This document shows positions 1 to 5,533 of a stretch of DNA of 5,712 nucleotides, piece after piece. The stretch's first letter is position 1, and every line of letters starts with the position of its first letter. Both the position numbers and the translations under genes were made by a program. This DNA is from Blastococcus sp. (lineage in GTDB: Bacteria; Actinomycetota; Actinomycetes; Mycobacteriales; Geodermatophilaceae). Where the stretch lies: positions 1 to 5,712 of the forward strand of contig JAOPUS010000431.1 of NCBI GenBank assembly GCA_025963345.1, given 5' to 3'. A model generated the notes under the pieces. It was not told the DNA's origin, ran no database searches, and saw only the letters and a list, made by a program, of their open reading frames with translations.

Positions 1-1007
1 GTGACGTCGATGAGCACCTTCCCGACGACGCCGTCCTGCACCGCCTGGTGGGCCTGCGCCGTCTGTGCGAGCGGGAACACGTGCAGCGGCAGGCCTGCGT
101 CCCGGCCGATGCGGACCGCGCCGTCGAGGACGGCGGCGTTGACGTCCTCCACCGCGATCTCCTTGGCCCGTGCCGGCTCGGTGTAGACCAGCACGAACTG
201 CCAGCGGGCGTTGAGCTGCATCTGTGACCGGACCGGGACGGTCACCTCCCCGCCCGCGTCGTCGGCGTACATGGCGACGGCGCCGTGCAGGGCGATGACC
301 TGGGCGTCGATCGCCGCGTTGACGGCCGGGTTCACCTCGACGATGGCGTCCACACCCTGGGGGACGATCTTGCGCACCTCGGCGACGACGTCCTGCTGCC
401 TGTAGTGGATGACGTGGTCAGCTCCTGCGGCGGCCGCTAGCTGGGCCTTGTCCGGGCTGCTGACCGTGGTGATGACGGTGGCCTCGGCCCAGTGCGCCAG
501 CTGGATCGCGGCGTTCCCGACGGCGCCCGCGCCGCCCTGCACCAGCACGGTGTGCCCGGACAGGGAACCGGCGTCGATCCGGTCGGGGAGCGACTCGGCG
601 ACGGTCAGGCAGCGGTGGGCGGTGAGGAACGGGATGCCGAGCGCGGCGCCCAGTTCGAAGGACGGCTCGGCGCCGAGGAGGACGGTCTGTCGCGCCGGGA
701 CGACGGTGTACTCGGCCGCTGTCCCGAAGGGCCGCTGATAGGCCGCTTCCCAGATCCAGACCCGCTCACCCACCAGCACCGGGTCGACGCCCTGCCCGAC
801 GGCGTCGATCGTGCCGGCGCCGTCCTGGTTCGGGATCTTCCCGCCCGGCCCGGGGTCGGCCGTGCTCCGCGACTTCCAGTCGGTCGGGTTCACCCCGGAG
901 AAGGTGACACGGACGCGCACCTCGCCGGGACCGGGTTCGGGGACAGGACGCTCGACGAGTTCCAGGACGTCGGGGCCGCCGGGACGGCTGTAGGAGATGG
1001 CTCGCAC
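1..1007 (-). CDS. Zinc-independent MDR oxidoreductase, NADPH:quinone reductase type (3' end cut by window)
   Basis: Probable cytosolic NAD(P)H-dependent reductase of quinones or activated alkenes, of the quinone-oxidoreductase (zeta-crystallin-like) branch of the medium-chain dehydrogenase/reductase superfamily. The minus frame is open for 335 codons. It starts with the GroES-like domain (residues ~1-130, with GVNPTDWK at 38-45 and NQDGAGTIDAVG at 60-71). The Rossmann fold follows, with the nucleotide loop GGAGAVG at 158-164, AAAAGADHVIHY at 191-202 and the end GKVLIDV at 329-335. Only one cysteine is visible (Cys133), so the structural and catalytic zinc sites of alcohol dehydrogenases are absent. 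The GTG start at 1007 is fixed by an AGGAG ribosome binding site. The family usually has 320-340 residues and ends near this motif, so the part beyond position 1 should be only a few codons. It is the last of four minus-strand genes, 55 bp after its neighbour. The physiological substrate cannot be read from sequence. Confidence 0.93.
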   Translation of the reverse strand, partial: MRAISYSRPGGPDVLELVERPVPEPGPGEVRVRVTFSGVNPTDWKSRSTADPGPGGKIPNQDGAGTIDAVGQGVDPVLVGERVWIWEAAYQRPFGTAAEYTVVPARQTVLLGAEPSFELGAALGIPFLTAHRCLTVAESLPDRIDAGSLSGHTVLVQGGAGAVGNAAIQLAHWAEATVITTVSSPDKAQLAAAAGADHVIHYRQQDVVAEVRKIVPQGVDAIVEVNPAVNAAIDAQVIALHGAVAMYADDAGGEVTVPVRSQMQLNARWQFVLVYTEPARAKEIAVEDVNAAVLDGAVRIGRDAGLPLHVFPLAQTAQAHQAVQDGVVGKVLIDV

Positions 1008-1014
1008 AGGTGGC

Positions 1015-1019
1015 TCCTA
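1015..1019 (-). promoter_or_regulatory. Ribosome binding site of the MDR oxidoreductase gene
   Basis: AGGAG lies 7 nt before the GTG at 1007 on the minus strand. It decides the start, which otherwise would be ambiguous because the frame has no ATG at the family's usual N-terminus. The rest of the 1008-1062 gap shows only a small 4-bp stem and no convincing terminator, so read-through from the upstream gene is possible. Confidence 0.7.
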
Positions 1020-1062
1020 CCCGTGTCGAGTCCGCCCACTCTGCCGCGCAGGCTCGTTGCCG

Positions 1063-1479
1063 TCAGGCGGGTGGTGCGTCGTCGTCCGTGGGCCAATCGG
1101 GGGCGGGCAGCCCGGCGAGCGCCACGAGGCGCCCGATCGTGTCCTCGACGACCTCGTCCTCCGGCGGTGCGCCGTCCGGCGACGCCATCAGGTGCTGCAC
1201 CTCGCTCGGGTCGACGGTCGCCCCCTCGGCCTCGAGGACCCATCGGGCGAAGCCCTCCGACTCGGCTGCGGTGTCCACCGGGCTTCCGGCGTCCGGCTCC
1301 TCGAAGTAGATCCGCGGCTCGTAGCCGAGGAAGAAGCGGCCGCCCGTGGCATCGGCCGCCCGGTAGTCCACCGTCGCGATGCGGCTGTCGTGGACGTCGA
1401 TGATCAGGAAGGGGACGGCGGTCGGACCCCCGGTGCTCCACTGGCCGGCGCTGTACGCGAACTTCCCGAAGAGACCCAC
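1063..1479 (-). CDS. Hypothetical protein, 138 aa, acidic, with aromatic-rich N-terminal half
   Basis: I do not recognise a named family. The frame starts with GTG at 1479 and encodes MGLFGKFAYSAGQW, then a predicted beta-rich core (AVPFLIIDVHDSRIATVDYR at 21-40, GGRFFLGYEPRIYFEEP at 46-62). A helical stretch follows (EGFARWVLEAEG at 75-86, then EDEVVEDTIGRLVALAGL at 107-124), and the tail is acidic and proline-rich (PAPDWPTDDDAPPA). There is no signal peptide, membrane segment or obvious catalytic motif, so a soluble cytosolic protein is likely. Codon use is typical of the region and the protein reads like a real gene: its composition is unlike the Arg/Pro-rich products of the competing frames. 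It lies 22 bp after the cupin gene. It lacks a Shine-Dalgarno sequence but has TAGCCT exactly 6 nt before the start, consistent with a leaderless transcript. Confidence 0.75.
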   Translation of the reverse strand: MGLFGKFAYSAGQWSTGGPTAVPFLIIDVHDSRIATVDYRAADATGGRFFLGYEPRIYFEEPDAGSPVDTAAESEGFARWVLEAEGATVDPSEVQHLMASPDGAPPEDEVVEDTIGRLVALAGLPAPDWPTDDDAPPA

Positions 1480-1485
1480 GGGCCG

Positions 1486-1491
1486 AGGCTA
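1486..1491 (-). promoter_or_regulatory. Candidate -10 element of a leaderless promoter for the 138-aa gene
   Basis: TAGCCT on the minus strand fits the actinobacterial -10 consensus TAnnnT and ends 6 nt before the GTG at 1479, so the transcript would begin at or next to the start codon. No Shine-Dalgarno sequence is present. I see no convincing -35. The hexamer sits within the 8-bp palindrome GGCTAGCC (1487-1494). Confidence 0.4.
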
Positions 1492-1501
1492 GCCAGGCGG
1501 T

Positions 1502-1852
1502 TCAGACCTCGACGGCGACGCTGAGCAGCACGACGCTGTCCTCATCGGCGTGCAGGCCGTGTCGCTGCATCGGGAGGGGCGCGATCTCACCGGCGCCGAG
1601 GGCCACGCCGCCGTTCCCGGCCACGATCCGGACCCGGCCGCGGAGCACCTGCAGGCTGGCCGCGCCCGGGCTCTCGTGCTCGCCGAGGTCGACGCCGGCC
1701 AGGAGCGCGATGACGGTCTGGCGGAGCCCGTCGACCGGGTGCGCCAGCGTGTGCGCCGCCCGCCGGGCGTATGCGGCGGCCGCCCTGTCCAGCAGTTCGA
1801 TGGCGAGGGCGGTGAGGTCGACGGGGCCGGGTTCGGCGGCCGGCGGCGTCAT
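1502..1852 (-). CDS. Small cupin-domain protein
   Basis: A 116-residue single-domain cupin, probably cytosolic. Residues ~1-40 form an Ala-rich helical lead (LTALAIELLDRAAAAYARRA). The cupin barrel follows: motif 1 is degenerate around GVDLGEHESPG (53-63, His59 and Glu60), then LQVLRGRVRIVAG (68-79), a turn GAGEIAPLP (87-95), and motif 2 around RHGLHADEDSVVLLSV (97-112, His98 and His101). This layout matches short actinobacterial proteins annotated either as cupins or, misleadingly, as LuxR-type regulators; no helix-turn-helix is visible here. The metal ligands seem incomplete against the classical HxH...E...H set, so a sensing or binding role is as likely as catalysis. The ATG at 1852 has GAGG only 2 nt away, too close to serve well, but TAACCT lies 6 nt upstream. 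The HAD gene ends 33 bp before it. Confidence 0.82.
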   Translation of the reverse strand: MTPPAAEPGPVDLTALAIELLDRAAAAYARRAAHTLAHPVDGLRQTVIALLAGVDLGEHESPGAASLQVLRGRVRIVAGNGGVALGAGEIAPLPMQRHGLHADEDSVVLLSVAVEV

Positions 1853-1858
1853 CGCCTC

Positions 1859-1864
1859 AGGTTA
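1859..1864 (-). promoter_or_regulatory. Candidate -10 element of a leaderless promoter for the cupin gene
   Basis: TAACCT on the minus strand matches TAnnnT and ends 6 nt before the ATG at 1852. Transcription from it would start at the start codon. The -35 region overlaps the end of the HAD gene and shows nothing convincing. Confidence 0.4.
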
Positions 1865-1885
1865 GGGCGTGGGAGGTCTTCGGGG

Positions 1886-2533
1886 TCAGCGCCAGGTGCG
1901 CATATCGGGTCGGCGGCCCAGAGTGCGCTCCACCTGTTCCGCGGCCTTCTCGTCGGCGTTCACCAGCACCGGCCGCGGCGTGCCGGCGAACAGCGGGAGG
2001 TCCGACGGGCTGTCGCTGTAGGCGGCCGGCCACGGCGGGGGATATCCGCGCTCGATGAGCATGGCCACCTTCGCCTCGCCCATCGCCCGCCGCACCCGGG
2101 GCGGCCACAGCGCTCCGGTGGAGCCGACCACGTCGAGGTCCCCGAGTCCGACGGCGGCCAGGAACCCCCGCGCCAGGGTCTCCTCGCAGCCCGTGGCGAC
2201 GACGACCGCGTTCCCGCGGCGCTGGTGCTCGCGGACGCAGGCGATCGCGTCGGCCACCGCGGCCTCGGGCTTGCGGGTCAGTGCCTCGCCGAAGGCAGCG
2301 GTGACCGCCTCGACGTCGGATCCGCGCTGTGCGCCGACCGCGATCCGGGTCATGACCCGGGCCGCCAGCGGGCGGAGCTGGGGAACCATCGCGCCGGGGA
2401 CGAGCAGCGGTGCCGCGAGCACCAGGAGGAGCAGCCGGCGGGGCGCCTGGCGGAGCCGCCCGTGAAGGAACAGCGTGGACGCGTCGCCGCCGAGCAGGAC
2501 CTTGTCCAGGTCGAAGACGACCGTCGATGCCAT
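1886..2533 (-). CDS. HAD-IB family phosphatase, PgpC/phosphoserine-phosphatase-like
   Basis: A 215-residue haloacid-dehalogenase-type phosphatase. The four HAD motifs are present: motif I FDLDKVLLGGD (nucleophile Asp8, acid/base Asp10), motif II VVVATG (Thr114), motif III GEAKVAML (Lys155), and motif IV YSDSPSDLPLF (Asp174 and Asp178, magnesium binding). Motif I has Lys-Val after the second Asp in place of the common Gly-Thr; Val at that place is a known variant. A C1 cap lies between motifs I and II and holds a strongly hydrophobic stretch (RRLLLLVLAAPLLVPGAMV, 32-50). The same arrangement occurs in E. coli PgpC (phosphatidylglycerophosphatase C), so a membrane-associated lipid phosphate is a possible substrate. 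Other HAD-IB roles remain open. The ATG at 2533 has no Shine-Dalgarno sequence but a TATTCC hexamer 6 nt upstream. The iclR gene ends 64 bp before it. Confidence 0.88.
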   Translation of the reverse strand: MASTVVFDLDKVLLGGDASTLFLHGRLRQAPRRLLLLVLAAPLLVPGAMVPQLRPLAARVMTRIAVGAQRGSDVEAVTAAFGEALTRKPEAAVADAIACVREHQRRGNAVVVATGCEETLARGFLAAVGLGDLDVVGSTGALWPPRVRRAMGEAKVAMLIERGYPPPWPAAYSDSPSDLPLFAGTPRPVLVNADEKAAEQVERTLGRRPDMRTWR

Positions 2534-2539
2534 GGCGAG

Positions 2540-2545
2540 GGAATA
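2540..2545 (-). promoter_or_regulatory. Candidate -10 element of a leaderless promoter for the HAD gene
   Basis: TATTCC on the minus strand begins with the TA of TAnnnT but ends in C, so it is an imperfect match. It lies 6 nt before the ATG at 2533, which has no Shine-Dalgarno sequence. TTTCCC at 17-nt spacing is a poor -35. Confidence 0.28.
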
Positions 2546-2582
2546 CCGGCGGGAAGCGGTGCGGGAAACCTGTCTACGGCAT

Positions 2583-2609
2583 GGCTTCGGTGACCGGTCA
2601 CCCGAGGCC
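2583..2609 (-). terminator. Strong dyad across the iclR stop codon, possible terminator or operator
   Basis: GGTGACCGGTCACC (2589-2602) is a perfect 14-bp palindrome containing the iclR stop codon (TGA at 2600-2598). Counting flanks, the RNA of the minus strand could form about eleven pairs with one bulge and one mismatch around a CCGG loop. No U-run follows, so this is not a classical intrinsic terminator. It could still end or slow transcription between iclR and the HAD gene, or bind a dimeric regulator. Confidence 0.35.
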
Positions 2610-3413
2610 GGCTGCCCGGGCGCGGTCCTCCACCGTCCGGACGGCGGCGCGCAGGTCGCCGAGGTGGCGCTGCACGAGGCCGGTCAGCGACAGCACCTGC
2701 CGCCGCCAGGTCAGGTTGATGGTGCCGACGACCCGGCCGTCGAGCCGCACCGGCATCGCGATCGACGACCGCCCGTCATCGACCTCCGAGCGCGGGCGGT
2801 AGTAGTCGCCGCCGAAGTCCGGCGCCCGCACCGCGTACCCGCGCTCCCGGGTGGTGGCGACGATCCGCTGCAGCGCCTCGTCGTCGAAGGCCAGTGCGTG
2901 CGCGGGGATGTCCTTGAGCCGGAGCCGGGCGATGACGGCGCGGAACTCCTGCTCGCCGCAGTTCGCGAGATAGGCCCGGCCGGACGCCGAGCCGAGCATG
3001 TTCACCCGGAACCCGTGCGGCCGCGGGGGCAGCCCGTCGAAGTAGGTGCGGGAACTGTTGGTCTCCAGGGTCTCCATGTAGTCCAGGCGCGGGACCGCCA
3101 GCACCGAGGGCCACTGCAGCCGCTGGGAGAGCTCGTCGAGCACCGGGGAGGCGATCTCGACGAGCCACGCGCTGTCGTCGGACTCCACCCGCCGCTGCAG
3201 GGTCTGGCTGGGGAGGAAGGCGCCGTCGACCATTCGCTGCCACACGAATCCGTGCTGGTGGGCGGTATGCAGGATCCGGGTCAGGGTCGGCTTCGGGATG
3301 CCGGTGGCCAGGTGCAGGTCGTGCAGGCTGGCCGCGCGCATCTCCTGGAGCACCTGGAGCACCTGGAGGCCGCGCCCGAGCGACTCGATCGGCTTGACCC
3401 GGTACTCCCGCAC
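2598..3413 (-). CDS. IclR-family transcriptional regulator, MhpR-like
   Basis: A 271-residue DNA-binding regulator of the IclR family. The N-terminal winged helix-turn-helix covers ~9-75: IESLGRGLQVLQVLQ, then LHDLHLATGIPKPTLTRIL with the recognition helix near 40-48, then the wing GFVWQRMVDGAFLPS. The effector domain (~85-265) has the usual NMLGSASGRAYLA segment and SSIAMPVRLDGRVVGTINL near the end. The layout, including the WPSVLAVPRLDYME region, resembles MhpR-type regulators of aromatic catabolism. The ligand is unknown. I place the start at the GTG at 3413 because AGAGAGG lies 5 nt before it. An alternative GTG at 3443 adds ten residues, has no ribosome binding site, and lies inside the 3433-3453 dyad. 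The gene is divergent from the acyl-CoA ligase gene across 89 bp, so it probably controls that gene and itself. Confidence 0.92.
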   Translation of the reverse strand: MREYRVKPIESLGRGLQVLQVLQEMRAASLHDLHLATGIPKPTLTRILHTAHQHGFVWQRMVDGAFLPSQTLQRRVESDDSAWLVEIASPVLDELSQRLQWPSVLAVPRLDYMETLETNSSRTYFDGLPPRPHGFRVNMLGSASGRAYLANCGEQEFRAVIARLRLKDIPAHALAFDDEALQRIVATTRERGYAVRAPDFGGDYYRPRSEVDDGRSSIAMPVRLDGRVVGTINLTWRRQVLSLTGLVQRHLGDLRAAVRTVEDRARAAGLG

Positions 3414-3418
3414 GGCGA

Positions 3419-3425
3419 CCTCTCT
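3419..3425 (-). promoter_or_regulatory. Ribosome binding site that decides the iclR start
   Basis: AGAGAGG on the minus strand stands 5 nt before the GTG at 3413. It favours this start over the GTG at 3443, which has no such signal. Confidence 0.65.
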
Positions 3426-3432
3426 GCCTGGT

Positions 3433-3453
3433 GCTTTTCGCACAGTGAAAAGC
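3433..3453. promoter_or_regulatory. Candidate operator of the IclR regulator
   Basis: A perfect 7-bp inverted repeat, GCTTTTC-N7-GAAAAGC, is centred at 3443. The core TTCGCACAGTGAA is close to the TTCGCA/TGCGAA-type boxes bound by many IclR proteins. It is the only A/T-rich patch in its surroundings. It lies about 60 bp upstream of the ligase start codon, where an activator could sit, and 20 bp upstream of the iclR start, where it could autorepress. Seen: the dyad and its place. Inferred: that this regulator binds it. Confidence 0.6.
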
Positions 3454-3466
3454 TCGACGATGAGTG

Positions 3467-3496
3467 TTGCCCATCACACGTGTGCTGCGCCACTGT
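3467..3496 (+). promoter_or_regulatory. Candidate promoter of the acyl-CoA ligase gene
   Basis: TTGCCC (3467-3472) and CACTGT (3491-3496) are separated by 18 nt. The -10 matches TAnnnT only at its A and final T. It ends 6 nt before the ATG at 3503, so the mRNA would be leaderless, in line with the missing Shine-Dalgarno sequence. A weak match to consensus would suit an activator-dependent promoter. Confidence 0.35.
3475..3484. promoter_or_regulatory. Second dyad in the divergent control region
   Basis: CACACGTGTG is a perfect 10-bp palindrome. Extended to 3469-3490, nine of eleven pairs match. It lies between the candidate -35 and -10 of the ligase promoter, a position where a bound protein would repress. 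It differs in sequence from the 3433-3453 dyad, so a second regulator or a degenerate second site are both possible. Confidence 0.4.
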
Positions 3497-3502
3497 CTGC
3501 AC

Positions 3503-5533
3503 ATGCCGGTTCCCCCAGCGCAGATCGACGTGGCGCAGAGCGACCTGCCGCAGACCACGGTGCGGGAGGGCGATCTGCTCTGGACGCCGTCGGCCGGGCA
3601 GGTCGAGGGGGCCCGGCTCACGGAGTTCACCCGCTTCGCCGAGGCGCGCACCGGCCGCCGGTTCGCCGACTACGAGCAGCTGTGGGCCTGGTCGACCACC
3701 GAGCTCGAGGAGTTCAGGCAGGCGATCTGGGACTTCTTCGACGTCCGTTCCTCGGCGCCGTACACCGCCGTCCTCGAGAGCCGCGCCATGCCCGGCGCCC
3801 GCTGGTTCCCCGGCGCCCGGCTGAACTTCGCCGAGCACCTGCTCCGGCAGGAGCGTGCCGGCACCCCCGCGCTGCTGTTCGCCGACGAGATCTCCCCGCT
3901 GCGCGAGCTGCCGTGGGAGGAGTTCGCCCGGCAGGTCCGCGCGGTCGCCACCCACCTCCGGGCGCAGGGGATCGGGGTCGGCGACCGTGTGGTCGCCTAC
4001 CTGCCCAACATCCCCCAGGCCATGGTCGGGATGCTGGCGACGGCGAGCGTCGGCGCCATCTGGGCGAGCGTCTCGCCCGACTTCGGCGCCCGTGGCGCGC
4101 TCGACCGGCTCGGCCAGCTCGACCCCGCGGTTCTCCTCGCTGCCGACGGCTACCGCTACGGCGGCCGCGACTTCGACCGGCGCGGCGAGGTCGCCGAGAT
4201 CGTCGCCCGGCTGCCGAGCGTGCGCGAGGTCGTGCACGTCCCCGTCCTCGGTCTCGAGCAACCGGGCACCCCGTGGGACGACGTCCTCTCCGGTCCCGCG
4301 GTGCCGGCGGCGGAGTTCGAGTTCGCGCAGGTGCCCTTCGACCAGCCGCTCTGGGTGGTGTTCTCCTCCGGCACCACCGGGCTGCCCAAGGCCATCGTGC
4401 ACGGGCACGGCGGGATCCTGCTCGAGCACCTGAAGCTGCACGTGCTGCACCACGACCTGCGCCCCGGCGACCGCGCGTTCTTCTTCACCACCACCGGCTG
4501 GATGATGTGGAACTTCCTGGTCAGCATGCCGCTGGTCGGGGCCGCGCCGGTGCTCTACGACGGCAACCCGAGCCACCCCGACGTCGACGTCCTCTGGCGG
4601 ATCGCGCAGGACAGCCGGGCCCGCCTGTTCGGCGCCAGCCCGACCTTCGTCGAGCTCATGCAGAAGGCCGGTGTCGTCCCCAGGGAGCGCTTCGACCTCG
4701 ATGCGCTGGACGTCGTCATGCCGGCCGGCTCCCCGGTGGCCCCGGCGGTCACCGCGTGGTTCTACGCCGACGTCAAGGACGACCTGTCGATCGCGACGGG
4801 CAGCGGCGGCACCGACTGCTGCACCGGCTTCGTCGGCGGCGTGCCCACGCTGCCGGTGTACGCCGGTGAGATCCAGGCCCGCTCCCTCGGCGTGGCCGCC
4901 GAGGCGTGGGACGAGTCGGGCACGAGCGTTGTCGGCCAGGTCGGCGAGCTGGTCATCACCGCGCCGATGCCGTCGATGCCGCTGTTCTTCTGGGGGGACG
5001 ACGACGGCGCCCGCTACCGGGCCAGCTACTTCGAGACCTTCCCCGGCGTGTGGCGGCACGGCGACTTCTTCGAGCTCAACGAGCGCGGCGGCTGCTTCGT
5101 GCGCGGGCGGTCCGACGCCGTCCTCAACCGGCAGGGCGTCCGGATCGGCACGGCCGAGATCTACCGCGTGGTGGAGGACGACCCCGCCGTCCTCACCTCG
5201 CTGGTGGTCAACCTCGACCTGCCGGGCGGCGGCTTCTTCATGCCGCTGTTCGTCGTCCTCCGCCCCGGCCAGGAGCTGGACGCCGATCTGCAGGCGCGGC
5301 TGCGCCGCAGCCTGCGGGCGGAGTACACGCCGCGGCACGTGCCCGACGCGATCGTCGCCGTCGGCGCCATCCCGATGACCCGCAGCGGCAAGAAGATGGA
5401 GATCCCGGTCCGCCGGGTGCTCCTGGGCGCGGCCCCGGCCGACGTCGCGGACCCGAACGCGATGGCCGATGCCGACGCCTTCGCCGACATCGCCGAGTAC
5501 GCCCGCACCCAGCAGGACTACACGCCCAGCTGA
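3503..5533 (+). CDS. Acetoacetyl-CoA synthetase-type acyl-CoA ligase
   Basis: An ATP-dependent, AMP-forming CoA ligase of 676 residues, cytosolic, with the family signature of acetoacetyl-CoA synthetases. It joins a 3-ketoacid to CoA through an acyl-adenylate. Visible in order: N-terminal ACAS-type region with GARWFPGARLNFAEHLL (99-115); P-loop-like FSSGTTGLPK (287-296); FFTTTGWMMW (327-336); GSGGTD (433-438); WRHGDFFE (517-524); hinge and A8 region RGRSDAVLNRQGVRIG (534-549); and PMTRSGKKMEIPV (624-636), where Lys630 is the catalytic lysine of adenylation. The equivalent lysine in the Streptomyces lividans enzyme is acetylated to switch it off. Length is as expected (about 650-670). I prefer the ATG at 3503 over the GTG at 3464, which lies before the predicted promoter. 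Substrate is uncertain: acetoacetate is the default, but benzoylacetate-type ligases are related and the neighbours hint at them. Confidence 0.94.
   Translation: MPVPPAQIDVAQSDLPQTTVREGDLLWTPSAGQVEGARLTEFTRFAEARTGRRFADYEQLWAWSTTELEEFRQAIWDFFDVRSSAPYTAVLESRAMPGARWFPGARLNFAEHLLRQERAGTPALLFADEISPLRELPWEEFARQVRAVATHLRAQGIGVGDRVVAYLPNIPQAMVGMLATASVGAIWASVSPDFGARGALDRLGQLDPAVLLAADGYRYGGRDFDRRGEVAEIVARLPSVREVVHVPVLGLEQPGTPWDDVLSGPAVPAAEFEFAQVPFDQPLWVVFSSGTTGLPKAIVHGHGGILLEHLKLHVLHHDLRPGDRAFFFTTTGWMMWNFLVSMPLVGAAPVLYDGNPSHPDVDVLWRIAQDSRARLFGASPTFVELMQKAGVVPRERFDLDALDVVMPAGSPVAPAVTAWFYADVKDDLSIATGSGGTDCCTGFVGGVPTLPVYAGEIQARSLGVAAEAWDESGTSVVGQVGELVITAPMPSMPLFFWGDDDGARYRASYFETFPGVWRHGDFFELNERGGCFVRGRSDAVLNRQGVRIGTAEIYRVVEDDPAVLTSLVVNLDLPGGGFFMPLFVVLRPGQELDADLQARLRRSLRAEYTPRHVPDAIVAVGAIPMTRSGKKMEIPVRRVLLGAAPADVADPNAMADADAFADIAEYARTQQDYTPS

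Noticed and set aside
1008..1062. Terminator or promoter between the 138-aa gene and the MDR gene
   Set aside because: Only a 4-bp stem with a 3-nt loop is visible, with no U-run and no convincing -10 or -35.
492..1403. Plus-strand open frame of 303 codons opposite the MDR and 138-aa genes
   Set aside because: The minus strand gives a complete MDR protein with a Rossmann motif, and the plus-strand product is low-complexity.
1550..2593. Plus-strand open frame of 347 codons across the cupin and HAD genes
   Set aside because: It crosses two well-supported minus-strand genes, has a biased Arg/Gly/Ala-rich product and lacks domains.
3464..3502. Upstream GTG at 3464 as the ligase start
   Set aside because: No ribosome binding site. 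The added 13 residues would be encoded by the promoter and palindrome region, and the ATG at 3503 gives a normal family length.
2475..3824. Plus-strand open frame of 449 codons across iclR and the start of the ligase gene
   Set aside because: It is antisense to a clear IclR protein and out of frame with the ligase, and it also runs through the control region with its dyads.
3281..5338. Very long open frame on the minus strand opposite the ligase gene (685 codons)
   Set aside because: It is the shadow of a high-GC gene. The product is a low-complexity mix rich in Gly, Ala, Arg, Glu and His with no family motif, while the plus strand shows a complete set of CoA-ligase motifs.
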